A DNA stretch of 64,000 bases from Kyrpidia spormannii (GTDB lineage: Bacteria; Bacillota; Bacilli; Kyrpidiales; Kyrpidiaceae): contig NZ_CP024955.1 of NCBI RefSeq assembly GCF_002804065.1, forward strand, positions 1,922,001 to 1,986,000, read 5' to 3'. The translations under genes and the position numbers were made by a program. Under the pieces are notes generated by a model that was not told the DNA's origin, did not search any database, and was given only the letters and a program-made list of their open reading frames with translations. Positions 33,942 through 42,267 of this stretch are shown piece by piece. Each line of letters begins with the position of its first letter. Position 1 is the stretch's first letter.

Positions 33942-35267
33942 TTATCCATATAACTTCCGCCGATCCACCACCCGAACGGCCTTTCCTTCGCTGCGGGGCA
34001 GAGTGCCGGGCTCTTTGAGGTCGACCCGAGTCGTGATGCCCACCGTCTGTTTCAACAGGTGGCTGACCCGCCGAGCGAGGTTGACCAGAGACTCATGGTC
34101 CGGGTCGAACCTGCCCCCTAGATCCTGAAGCAGGCTCGGCTGAATCTCCACTTCCACGGTGAGCTCATCGAGCGTTCCTTCCCGGTCCACGACGATTCGG
34201 TAATGGGGAGACAATTCGTCGACGCTGAGCACCGCCGTTTCCAACTCAGAGGGGAAGACATTCACCCCGCGGACGATCAGCATGTCGTCTAGGCGCCCCT
34301 TGATTCGGGACATCCGGATATGGGTGCGCCCACACCGGCAGGGCTCCGGGTTTAAACTGGCGATGTCTCCCGTCCGGTAACGGAGCAGTGGAATGGCCTC
34401 TTTCGTCAAGGTTGTGAACACCAATTCCCCAGTCTCCCCGTAGGTCAAGGGTTCATGGGTCACAGGATCGATGACCTCCACCAGAAAATGATCCTCCGCC
34501 ACGTGCAGACCGTCTTGGGCCTCGTAACACTCGATCCCCACCCCTGGACCCATCACTTCGGACAGCCCATAAATGTCCAGCGCTTTTATACCAAAATAAT
34601 CCTGCAGCATCTGCCGCATCTCTTCAGACCAAGGCTCGGCTCCAAAAATGCCGTACTCGAGACTGGTTTTTCGGGGATCTTTCCCCATGGCGATCATGGT
34701 TTCGGCAATATTCAGTACATACGACGGCGTTCCGCAAATCCCCCTGGGCTGGAGGTCCTCGATCAGGCTGATCTGGCGCGGCGTGTTGCCGCCGGAAACG
34801 GGAACCACCGCCATTCCGGCCCGCTCCGCCCCGTAATGCAACCCGAGACCTCCGGTGAACAATCCGTAGCCAAAAGCCACGTGAAACGTATCCCCAGGTC
34901 TTCCGCCCGCTGTAATGATCGCCCGGGCCATGCATTCCGACCAGTTTGTGATATCATTCTGGGTGTACCCCACTACCGTCGGCTTTCCCTTGGTACCCGA
35001 CGATGCGTGGATCCGGGACAACTCCTTTCGGTCTGCCGCGAACAGACCAAAGGGATAGTGCTCCCGCAAATCGGTTTTTTTGGTGAAGGGCAGTTTCACC
35101 ACGTCCTCGACCCGGCGAATATCACCGGGCCGAATCCCGCGCTCGTCCAACAGCCGGCGGTAGAAGGGTACCCGGTGGTACACGCGTTCTACTGTCTTGG
35201 CGAGGCGTTCTCCTTGAAGGGCCCGTAGCCGGCTGCGATCCATCGTCTCCAGTTCAGGCTGAAACAT
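33942..35267 (-). CDS. paaK: Phenylacetate-CoA ligase PaaK
   Basis: Adenylate-forming ligase converting phenylacetate, ATP and CoA to phenylacetyl-CoA, the entry step. 441 residues with the P-loop HASSGTKGKPTVVGYT, the aromatic pocket region FGYGLFTGGLGLHYG and GICGTPSYVLNIAE, the GAEPWSEEMR and DIYGLSEVMGPGVG blocks, RYRTGDIA, and SRIKGRLDDMLIVRGVNVFP preceding the mobile C-terminal domain with its catalytic Lys (EGKAVRVVDRR). The start at 35267 follows AAGGGG by six bases. Confidence 0.97.
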   Translation of the reverse strand: MFQPELETMDRSRLRALQGERLAKTVERVYHRVPFYRRLLDERGIRPGDIRRVEDVVKLPFTKKTDLREHYPFGLFAADRKELSRIHASSGTKGKPTVVGYTQNDITNWSECMARAIITAGGRPGDTFHVAFGYGLFTGGLGLHYGAERAGMAVVPVSGGNTPRQISLIEDLQPRGICGTPSYVLNIAETMIAMGKDPRKTSLEYGIFGAEPWSEEMRQMLQDYFGIKALDIYGLSEVMGPGVGIECYEAQDGLHVAEDHFLVEVIDPVTHEPLTYGETGELVFTTLTKEAIPLLRYRTGDIASLNPEPCRCGRTHIRMSRIKGRLDDMLIVRGVNVFPSELETAVLSVDELSPHYRIVVDREGTLDELTVEVEIQPSLLQDLGGRFDPDHESLVNLARRVSHLLKQTVGITTRVDLKEPGTLPRSEGKAVRVVDRRKLYG

Positions 35268-35411
35268 AGGCATCCCCTTTTCCATGCGAACTTGTGGTAC
35301 AAGTTTCCGAATGCGGCACAAAGTCCGCCGCTTGCCTGATCCAATGTCACAAACCTTCGCGCCTCCACCTCACCTCCCCATCAGAATGTGGGATGCCCGG
35401 GTCAAAGAACG

Positions 35412-35990
35412 TTAGCTCAACTGGTTCAGCCCCTCCAGGAGAATTCTCGCGAACTGATCGGCAATCTCATCGGGACCCAAAGGACCTTCGGGGTCATACC
35501 ATTGATACACCCAGTTCGCCACAGATAGAATCACAAGTTGGGCGAACTTCGGATGAACAGGTCGAAAAACCCCCGCCTGGATTCCTTCTTCTAACAGAGC
35601 GCCCCACAGCGCTTCGTACCGACGCCGCTTTTCGAGAATGATCTGTCTCCGTTCGTCGCTGAGCGCCCGCCAGTCGTGAAGAAAGACTTTCGCCGCATGC
35701 AGGTGTTCTCCCACCACCCGGATGTGCGCCGCGAGTCCCCGGCGCAGCTTTTCTTCGGGATTCCCAGGCGACGCGATAATCGGCTCCAGGGCCCCGAGAA
35801 AATTGTCCGCACCCTGGTTAACGATCTCAAAGAGCAGGTCCTCTTTGGAATCGATGTGGGCGTACAGGCTCCCGGAAAGGATGCCGCTGGCCTCGGCGAT
35901 ATCCCGAATCGTCGTCCCGTGATACCCTTTTTCACTGAACAAACGCTCGGACACCGCCAGAATCTGTTCCTTGCGCCCCCTTCGCGCCAC
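35412..35990 (-). CDS. TetR family regulator (probable PaaR)
   Basis: A 192-residue TetR repressor. DNA-binding helix-turn-helix at residues 10-50: LAVSERLFSEKGYHGTTIRD and IAEASGILSGSLYAHIDSKE. The C-terminal domain (VILSVANWVYQWYDPEGPLG) resembles PaaR/KstR2-like regulators that bind aromatic acyl-CoAs. It heads the paaK unit. Its promoter and the paaABCD promoter share a 16-bp palindromic element just past the -10, so phenylacetyl-CoA-responsive repression of both is the simplest reading. Confidence 0.9.
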   Translation of the reverse strand: MARRGRKEQILAVSERLFSEKGYHGTTIRDIAEASGILSGSLYAHIDSKEDLLFEIVNQGADNFLGALEPIIASPGNPEEKLRRGLAAHIRVVGEHLHAAKVFLHDWRALSDERRQIILEKRRRYEALWGALLEEGIQAGVFRPVHPKFAQLVILSVANWVYQWYDPEGPLGPDEIADQFARILLEGLNQLS

Positions 35991-36055
35991 GGCCTTCGCC
36001 TCCTTTCCACAGCTCCGATGCCAAGAAAGATTGTCAGATTGGCGTCACGAACAAT

Positions 36056-36107
36056 TAACAATCGCTTGCTTGTTTTCATGATAATATAACGCAATTCGCG
36101 GTGTCAA
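36056..36107 (-). promoter_or_regulatory. Promoter and operator of the TetR-paaK unit
   Basis: Minus strand: TTGACA (36102-36107), 18 bases, TATCAT (36078-36083), then AAGCAAGCGATTGTTA (36056-36071). The last element matches the palindrome before paaA in all but four positions and is preceded by the same GAAAAC. Confidence 0.7.
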
Positions 36108-36149
36108 TCGCCCGGCTGGGTTCAGCGGCAACCGTCCATCCTCGCCCAA

Positions 36150-36173
36150 TAAGAAAGGCCCCTGTCCGGGGCC
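36150..36173 (-). terminator. Intrinsic terminator after paaD
   Basis: GGCCCC-GGACA-GGGGCC on the minus strand followed by TTTCTTATT, 21 bases beyond the paaD stop. It separates paaABCD from the TetR-paaK promoter. Confidence 0.8.
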
Positions 36174-36193
36174 AGGTCCATGGATCGCTGCCT

Positions 36194-36658
36194 TCATACA
36201 GGTTTGAACCCTTCGAAAGGCTGCCGACACCGGGTACAGTAATAGATCGCCCGGCAAGCCGTGGGTCCAAACAAGTTTTCCACTTCCGTTTCCGGAGCCC
36301 CGCAGAAGGGACAGGGCGGTTTCTCCCACCACTCGGCCATGGGAGGGGCAATGCCAAATGACGCCAAATGTTCCCGCCCCTCAGGGGTGATCCGCTCGGT
36401 TGTCCACGGCTCGTCAAGCACGTAGTCCACCTTCACCGGGATTCCGGTGGCGGACTGCACCTTATTCTCCACATCCCGGCGAATGATATCCAGGGCGGGG
36501 CATCCCACAAAGGTGGGCATCAGGCGTACCCGGACCTCATCCTCGCCCGCCTCCACGCTGTACACCATTCCCAGTTCGACGATACTGAGGGTCGGGATTT
36601 CTGGATCCTTGACCTCGTTCAGGGCCTGGCGCACCAAAAGCTCTTTTTCCTGAATCAC
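36194..36658 (-). CDS. paaD: Phenylacetyl-CoA epoxidase subunit PaaD (MIP18/DUF59)
   Basis: A 154-residue accessory subunit with an N-terminal MIP18/SufT-like domain (EVKDPEIPTLSIVELGMVYS, MPTFVGCPALDIIRRDVE) and a C-terminal zinc-ribbon-like part (CPFCGAPETEVENLFGPTAC, then CTRC). PaaD is needed in vivo for an active epoxidase, probably in iron-sulfur or diiron maturation. Last gene of paaABCD and followed by a terminator. Confidence 0.95.
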   Translation of the reverse strand: MIQEKELLVRQALNEVKDPEIPTLSIVELGMVYSVEAGEDEVRVRLMPTFVGCPALDIIRRDVENKVQSATGIPVKVDYVLDEPWTTERITPEGREHLASFGIAPPMAEWWEKPPCPFCGAPETEVENLFGPTACRAIYYCTRCRQPFEGFKPV

Positions 36659-36722
36659 AGCTTCTCACCCCTTTACCCCCTCAACTTTCTGCCCTTCACA
36701 ATCTCGGGGAGCGGATCGTCTT

Positions 36723-37517
36723 TCACCAAGTCGCCGCCGGATCCATCCGGTACACTTCGCCCATCGCGTCAAGGAGCTGCTCCAGAGCCTGGGTGTGGCT
36801 CCCCTCCCGACCACTCTTCTCCGGCCGTCCAGGCGTTCCCGGCCAGGCCAGGGTCGCCGCTTCTATCACCGGTCGCACCCTCTCCTCCCAGCGGCGATAA
36901 AGGACGGCGGGGTCCACCGGGAGAATTTCATGGACAACGAGCAACTTTTCACCGGAGCCGAAGGTAAACAGATCCCCCAGTTCCGGCCACAGGGCTTGGA
37001 CCCCCCGCTCCAAGCGCTCCTTCGCTTCACCGCCCGCCCGGCCCAAACGCCGGAACCACGTCTCCATGTGAAGCCCGTGGTACCGCTCTTCCCGGATGAT
37101 CTTCGCGGCCCCTTGGGCCAGGGGTACGTAGCCGGAGTCCTTCAAGGCCTCCAGGCGCACCGTTTCCCAGACGTCATAGAGATAATGCCTGGCAATGGTT
37201 TCGGCCCAATCGCCGTTTTCTCTCTCCACCATCAGCGCGTTCTTGCGCTCCCCCGCGCTGCGCCCAAAAGCCAAATCGTCCGCCCGGCCCTCCCCCAGGG
37301 CCTCCAGCAAATCATAATAAAAGGTGGCGTGACCGACCTCGTCCTGGGCGATAGAACTGAAAGCCACATCCTCCTCCAGTTCCGGCGCCATGCCCAGCCA
37401 CTCCGAATCCCGATGGCCCAGCACCAGATCATCGTCTGCCAATTGATACAAAAAATCTGTCAACACCCGGCGGTATTCCTCATTCCCGCGCGCCGTGGCG
37501 GCATCCTCCACTCTCAT
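36723..37517 (-). CDS. paaC: Phenylacetyl-CoA epoxidase subunit PaaC
   Basis: Structural ferritin-like partner of PaaA, 264 residues. LADDDLVLGHRDSEWLGMAP, the helix AFSSIAQDEVGHATFYYDLL and IREERYHGLHMETWFRRLG are the PaaC pattern. PaaC does not bind the catalytic irons. ATG 37517 follows AGGAGG by seven bases; a TTG two codons upstream is not needed. Confidence 0.95.
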   Translation of the reverse strand: MRVEDAATARGNEEYRRVLTDFLYQLADDDLVLGHRDSEWLGMAPELEEDVAFSSIAQDEVGHATFYYDLLEALGEGRADDLAFGRSAGERKNALMVERENGDWAETIARHYLYDVWETVRLEALKDSGYVPLAQGAAKIIREERYHGLHMETWFRRLGRAGGEAKERLERGVQALWPELGDLFTFGSGEKLLVVHEILPVDPAVLYRRWEERVRPVIEAATLAWPGTPGRPEKSGREGSHTQALEQLLDAMGEVYRMDPAATW

Positions 37518-37529
37518 CCCCAACCCTCC

Positions 37530-37868
37530 TCAGTCTCGAATCAAATCCTCCAGCTCAATGGCCCGTTGTTTGAACGATTTCCACAACTTCGCGTTCTCGG
37601 GATACCCGCTGGCTTCCCGATAAGAATGATCCATTTCCTTGGCGAAAAAGTCCGCATCTTCATAAGAGGTGGCAAACACCTGGCCCCGGGGCACGACCCA
37701 GAGATTCACCGCGTCGTCCCGGCGGAGAAAATTCTCCCGGGCCACCTGAAGGGCCATTTCTCCCGAGGAAGACACCACACTCCCCACGTGCACGTGGTGC
37801 TCCAGGTGATCGTACTGAACAAAGACTTCATAAACCTCGTAATCCCCGGCTGAACCGTTCAACTGCAT
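37530..37868 (-). CDS. paaB: Phenylacetyl-CoA epoxidase subunit PaaB
   Basis: A 112-residue small subunit that links PaaAC heterodimers. YEVFVQYDHLEHHVHVGSVV, MALQVARENFLRRDDAVNLW and VPRGQVFATSYEDADFFAK are typical. It sits 22 bases after paaA and about 12 before paaC. Confidence 0.95.
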   Translation of the reverse strand: MQLNGSAGDYEVYEVFVQYDHLEHHVHVGSVVSSSGEMALQVARENFLRRDDAVNLWVVPRGQVFATSYEDADFFAKEMDHSYREASGYPENAKLWKSFKQRAIELEDLIRD

Positions 37869-37890
37869 CTGCTCTCCCCCCTCTGCACCG

Positions 37891-38841
37891 TCAGACCACG
37901 GCCAAATCTTTCTCTTTTTCCCGGGTCCGGCTCATCGCTTCCCGCACCCAGCGCTGGCCTTCATGAGCCTGTTTCCGCAACGCCAACCGCTCTTGGGACT
38001 TGGGCCCGGCGTTGTGTTTCACGATGTGGTAAAACTTTTCCCAATCGGGCTGGGTGTAGCTCCAGACCTTTTTCTCTTCGTCATAGCGAAGGGCCGGATC
38101 TGGAATCTCCAGTCCAAGTGCCCGAATCCGCGGTACATACCTGGTCAAAAACTTCTGCCGCAACTGTTCGTTGGTCTTCGTGCGGATGCGATAATCCATC
38201 ATCTTCTGAGCCGCCGAAGACATCAGCGGAGGCCCGAAGAAGAACATGAGAGATTCCCACCATCGGTTGAGGGCATCCTGGAGCATGTCTTTCTGGGTCG
38301 GAGTTCCGTTCGCCAAAGCCAGGCAAATCGACTCCCCGTGCTGCATGTGAAAACTCTCTTCCGCCGCAATGCGCTTCAGAACCCGGGCATACGGCCCGTA
38401 GGACGACCCCAGCAAAGAGACTTGGGTGATAATCGCTGATCCGTCCACCAGCCATCCGATCAGCCCAGCATCCGCCCAGGTTCTGGCCTCCATATGGAAG
38501 ACATTATGAAACTTGACCTTGTCGACAAACAGATCCTCAATCATGTCATCCCGGACTTTCCCCAAGGGAGCTGCGATATCCTCCGCCACCCTTAGCAGTA
38601 ATTGCCCGTGGCCGACTTCATCCTGAACCTTGGCCATAATCGCCAACTTGCGCCGCAAGGTCGGGGCCTTGGGAACCCACTCCTTCTCCGGGTATGCCCC
38701 CATCACCTCGCTGATCCCGTGCATGTGGATCTGCTTGAGCACCAAGTGCCGATACTCATCCGGCATCCAGTCCGTGGCTTCAATCCGCTCGCCGCGGTTG
38801 ATGCGTTCCATAAATTGCTGCATCTTCGCTTCTTCGCTCAC
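37891..38841 (-). CDS. paaA: Phenylacetyl-CoA epoxidase catalytic subunit PaaA
   Basis: Diiron monooxygenase that epoxidises the ring of phenylacetyl-CoA. 316 residues with ferritin-like helices: EVMGAYPEKEWVPKAPTLRR, the iron-ligand helix KVQDEVGHGQLLLRVAEDI (E-x2-H), and RIAAEESFHMQHGESICLAL (second E-x2-H, EESFHMQH). The helix FHNVFHMEARTWADAGLIGW lies between them. First gene of paaABCD. The reductase PaaE, which passes electrons from NADPH, is absent from this cluster. Confidence 0.97.
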   Translation of the reverse strand: MSEEAKMQQFMERINRGERIEATDWMPDEYRHLVLKQIHMHGISEVMGAYPEKEWVPKAPTLRRKLAIMAKVQDEVGHGQLLLRVAEDIAAPLGKVRDDMIEDLFVDKVKFHNVFHMEARTWADAGLIGWLVDGSAIITQVSLLGSSYGPYARVLKRIAAEESFHMQHGESICLALANGTPTQKDMLQDALNRWWESLMFFFGPPLMSSAAQKMMDYRIRTKTNEQLRQKFLTRYVPRIRALGLEIPDPALRYDEEKKVWSYTQPDWEKFYHIVKHNAGPKSQERLALRKQAHEGQRWVREAMSRTREKEKDLAVV

Positions 38842-38872
38842 CGTCGCCGCCTCCTTGATCTCCGCACTGTTT

Positions 38873-38888
38873 AAGCAAGCGCTTGCTT
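38873..38888. promoter_or_regulatory. 16-bp perfect palindrome, probable PaaR operator
   Basis: AAGCAAGCGCTTGCTT, a perfect palindrome at the expected transcription start of paaABCD, repeated with four mismatches before the TetR gene (36056-36071). Confidence 0.75.
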
Positions 38889-38894
38889 GTTTTC

Positions 38895-38923
38895 AATATA
38901 GCGCATCTTCTTGGCCGTGTCAA
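38895..38923 (-). promoter_or_regulatory. Sigma-A promoter of paaABCD
   Basis: TTGACA (38918-38923), 17 bases, TATATT (38895-38900) on the minus strand, directly before the palindromic operator and about 55 bases before paaA. Confidence 0.85.
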
Positions 38924-38993
38924 TACCGCAAACGGCCTGAGAAATAAGGCGGTCACCGGCCCCATTTAAGCGAGCCGGGCAACCGCCCTGGCT

Positions 38994-39830
38994 TCAAATC
39001 GATCGGACAAATTCCCGTAACTCCTCGTTAAATCGTCCGGGATTTTCCCAGAAGGGACTGTGTCCGGCGCCAGGATAGATCCGGAGTCGGGCCTTGGGGA
39101 TCATGCCCGCGTGCCGCTCCGCCGCCGCCGGGAGCACGACCCGGTCTTCACTCCCGTGCACGATCAACACCGGGTTTTGAATGGTTGGTAAAAGATCATC
39201 ATTGGACAGCTTCCTCTTCATCATCCCTTCCCGGACATGAGGCGGAACCGCCCCGTTAAAGCCGAGAAAGAGATAGAATTCTTCTTCGGACAGTAACCCC
39301 TTCATGGTGAGATGGATCAATTGCTCCATAGCGGACTGGCTTTCGGTTACCACGTTTGAAAAGGAAGGCCGAACCAGGGCCACAAACTCATCTCCCAAAT
39401 CCGCAAAAGACTCTTTAACCCCAGTCCGGGTCACGGCGCCGACGAAAACCAGGCCACCGATCGCCTCCTGGCCGTAATGCCGCACATAATCACAGAGCAC
39501 AAGTCCGCTGTACGACCATCCTACAAGAACCGGCTGGGCCAGCTCCAAATCCCGGAGAACCCCGGCCACATCCTCCGCCCAAAGCCGGGAATCTCCGTAT
39601 ACCCCCTGAGGCTTGTCGGATCTCCCGTGGCCCCGGAGATCCACCGCGATCAGGCGGAATTCTTCCGCCAGATCGGACTCGGTCTGTTTGAGCCAGACCA
39701 AGTGATTCTGGGAATAACCGTGGAAAAACACGATGGGTCGACCCGCGGGATTTCCGCTTTCCTCCACATAGAGCCAAAGTCCGCCCCCGCCCTCCACCCG
39801 CCGTTCCGTCACACGCCTGCGCACCATCAT
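38994..39830 (-). CDS. Alpha/beta hydrolase
   Basis: A 278-residue hydrolase. Oxyanion strand IVFFHGYSQNHLVW, nucleophile elbow GWSYSG (about residue 97), Asp in VHGSEDRVVLP and His in GAGHSPFWENP complete the catalytic triad. ATG 39830 follows GGGGGA by six bases; the ATG at 39854 has its ribosome site too close. It is located between prmA and paaABCD, at the inserted island's border, with about 40 bases from prmA's stop. Substrate unknown: an ester, lactone or ring-cleavage product. Confidence 0.88.
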   Translation of the reverse strand: MMVRRRVTERRVEGGGGLWLYVEESGNPAGRPIVFFHGYSQNHLVWLKQTESDLAEEFRLIAVDLRGHGRSDKPQGVYGDSRLWAEDVAGVLRDLELAQPVLVGWSYSGLVLCDYVRHYGQEAIGGLVFVGAVTRTGVKESFADLGDEFVALVRPSFSNVVTESQSAMEQLIHLTMKGLLSEEEFYLFLGFNGAVPPHVREGMMKRKLSNDDLLPTIQNPVLIVHGSEDRVVLPAAAERHAGMIPKARLRIYPGAGHSPFWENPGRFNEELREFVRSI

Positions 39831-39870
39831 GACAAGTCCCCCTTTGCTTATCATCCCTCCATTTTCGCCT

Positions 39871-40917
39871 TCACCGGAAAAGTTCACCCGACAAGGCACA
39901 CCATGCTCCGTCCCGGCGGATCTCTCGAACCGAAAGCCCCGCAGCCTCCATCGCCTGGGCCAACCGATCCTCTTGTTCCACGAGAATCCCGGAGGCGAGA
40001 AACCGCCCCTTGGGTGTCAAGCACCTGTGGACATCGGGCAGCAATCGCTCTACAAGGTCAGCCAAAAGGTTCGCCACGATCAGGTCCCCGCGCTCCTTGA
40101 TGCCGTCCAGTAGGTCTCCCCGCCGCACTTCTACCCGATCCGCCACACCGGCCACCTCTACATTGTGCCAGGCCGCTTCCACCGCCAGGGGATCCAGATC
40201 CACAGCCAGAACCCGCCCGGCACCGAGAGCCGCCGCCGAGACCGAGAGAATACCAGACCCGCACCCCACGTCCAACACCCGACACCCCGGGGTGACCTCG
40301 TCCAAGAGCCATCCTAGACACAGACGGGTTGTTTCGTGGGTGCCGGTGCCAAAGGCCATGCCGGGATCGATTCGGACCACCACTTCCCCGAGCTCCGGCA
40401 TATAAGTCTCCCACGCCGGACAGACAGTCAGGACTCTCTCCCTGCCCCTTACCGTCACCGGACGATAATACTGCTTCCACGCATCCGCCCAGTCTGCCTC
40501 CCGCACGGTGCGGACGGCGATGTCACCCTTACCGGGATCGAGACCCCACGTGGGGAGCAAGTCCAACCAATTTTTGAGGAGAGCGGAGATATGCTGCCAT
40601 CGATGCGGTTCCCCGGGCCAATACCCCGTGACCACCGCCTCACCGGGCCCCACCGCCGGGGTGGCGACCTCCGCCCACCTGGGAGCCCCGGGACTCTCCG
40701 AGGCTACATCCTTGTTGCCCATCCCTGGTTTTCCTGCCGTTCCTTCTGGCTCGTAGATCTCGCCGAATTTAGGCACAAAATCAGGGCCCAAGGGGTCGGC
40801 CTCCTCGACGGCCACCCCCTGCGCCCCGAGATCCCGCATCTTCGCCGTCGCCGCCTCGACGGCCTCTTTCGTCGTGCGCAACTCCACCACGGTCCACAGA
40901 TCATTCACCGGTTCCAT
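39871..40917 (-). CDS. prmA: Ribosomal protein L11 methyltransferase PrmA
   Basis: Trimethylates lysines of L11. 348 residues: N-terminal substrate-recognition domain (LWTVVELRTTKEAVEAATAK) with an insertion around residues 45-85 (EPEGTAGKPGMGNKDVASES) that standard PrmA lacks. The Rossmann methyltransferase domain carries GMAFGTGTHETTRLCL, the SAM loop VLDVGCGSGILSVSAAALGA and DLIVANLLADLVERL. It follows dnaJ by 108 bases, as in Bacillus. Confidence 0.96.
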   Translation of the reverse strand: MEPVNDLWTVVELRTTKEAVEAATAKMRDLGAQGVAVEEADPLGPDFVPKFGEIYEPEGTAGKPGMGNKDVASESPGAPRWAEVATPAVGPGEAVVTGYWPGEPHRWQHISALLKNWLDLLPTWGLDPGKGDIAVRTVREADWADAWKQYYRPVTVRGRERVLTVCPAWETYMPELGEVVVRIDPGMAFGTGTHETTRLCLGWLLDEVTPGCRVLDVGCGSGILSVSAAALGAGRVLAVDLDPLAVEAAWHNVEVAGVADRVEVRRGDLLDGIKERGDLIVANLLADLVERLLPDVHRCLTPKGRFLASGILVEQEDRLAQAMEAAGLSVREIRRDGAWCALSGELFR

Positions 40918-41024
40918 CCCCGCTTCCGCAACCTACCATTTCCTTTGCTTACTCGGGCGTTAACCCGCCCCGGCCACTCGATCCGAAGCGGATAGATCCG
41001 TAGGCCAGTAGGCCATCACGGCCT

Positions 41025-42179
41025 TCAGCCGTTCCGCCCATCCCGGCTGAAGGCACTTTTCATGCGCTCGAAAAAAGTCTGGTTCTGTTCGTGGATGTCT
41101 TCCCCCAACTCCTCGCCCAACTCCCGCAACAGACGCCGGGCTCGGTCGGAAAGGCGGGTCGGCGTCACCACGAACACCTGGACGTGTTCATCGCCCCGTC
41201 CCCCACCTCGTAGCCGGGGAATGCCCTGACCTTTGAGCCGAAACGCAGTGCCCGTCTGGGTGCCCGGTGGTATCCTCAACTGTGCGCGACCCTCCAGAGT
41301 CGGCACCTCGATATCGTCCCCGAGAGCCGCCTGGGTAAAAGTAATGGGAACCTGGCAATGCACGTCGAACCCTTCCCGCTGAAACACCGGATCCGGGCGG
41401 ACGTGGATCACGATAAACAAATCGCCGGGCGGACCGCCCCGGGTGCCCGGCTCCCCGTGGCCCGCCATCCGAATGCGGTTGCCCGTATCCACGCCAGCGG
41501 GAACTTTGACGCTCACTGTGCGCACCACCCGTATCTGACCGCGGCCTTGGCATTTTGGGCAAGGGTCCGGGATAATCCGCCCTTCCCCTTTACATCGGGA
41601 ACACGGCCTTCGGGTAACCATCCGGCCCAAGGGGGTATTGACGACATTCTCCTGTTGACCCGTCCCTCCGCACACCGGGCAACGTTCCACCTGGGTCCCG
41701 GGCCGGGCGCCGCTGCCCCCACACCGGTCGCAGGTTTCCGTCCTTGGCACGCGAATTTCCTTTTCCACCCCGAAAGCCGCTTCCCGGAATTCGAGGGAGA
41801 GGTCGTATTCCAAATCCGCCCCTCGCAGCGGACCGGTCCGCTGCCGGCCGCCGCCGAAAAACATGTCAAAGATATCCCCGAATCCGCCAAAATCCCCAAA
41901 ATCAAACCCGGTTCCCCCGGGGCCGCCCGGACCGCCTTCGAAGCCTGCCCCCTGCCCGACCCCCGCGTGGCCAAACTGGTCGTATCGGCTCCTTTTTTCC
42001 GGGTCCGATAGAACCTCGTATGCTTCGTTGATCTCCTTGAATTTATCGGCCGCCTGGGGATCCTCTTTGTTCACATCGGGGTGATAACGGCGCGCCAGTT
42101 TCCGATAGGCTTTTTTAATCTCCTCGGCGGATGCCCCCCGTTCAACGCCGAGCACCTCATAATAATCGCGCTTGCTCAC
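41025..42179 (-). CDS. dnaJ: Chaperone DnaJ (Hsp40)
   Basis: Cochaperone that stimulates DnaK ATPase and delivers substrates. 384 residues: J domain with [20 protein letters not shown] and the HPD in RRYHPDVNK, a Gly/Phe-rich linker (about 75-115), four zinc repeats ([32 protein letters not shown]), and two beta-sandwich C-terminal domains. Part of the hrcA operon, 88 bases after dnaK. Confidence 0.98.
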   Translation of the reverse strand: MSKRDYYEVLGVERGASAEEIKKAYRKLARRYHPDVNKEDPQAADKFKEINEAYEVLSDPEKRSRYDQFGHAGVGQGAGFEGGPGGPGGTGFDFGDFGGFGDIFDMFFGGGRQRTGPLRGADLEYDLSLEFREAAFGVEKEIRVPRTETCDRCGGSGARPGTQVERCPVCGGTGQQENVVNTPLGRMVTRRPCSRCKGEGRIIPDPCPKCQGRGQIRVVRTVSVKVPAGVDTGNRIRMAGHGEPGTRGGPPGDLFIVIHVRPDPVFQREGFDVHCQVPITFTQAALGDDIEVPTLEGRAQLRIPPGTQTGTAFRLKGQGIPRLRGGGRGDEHVQVFVVTPTRLSDRARRLLRELGEELGEDIHEQNQTFFERMKSAFSRDGRNG

Positions 42180-42267
42180 CGGAACACCCCCTCCCCCGGA
42201 GCTTCGCCGCGGCCTACTTCTTCAGAAGCCAACGTTTCCCTCTCATCGCTGCCCGAGCGGTTATCGC

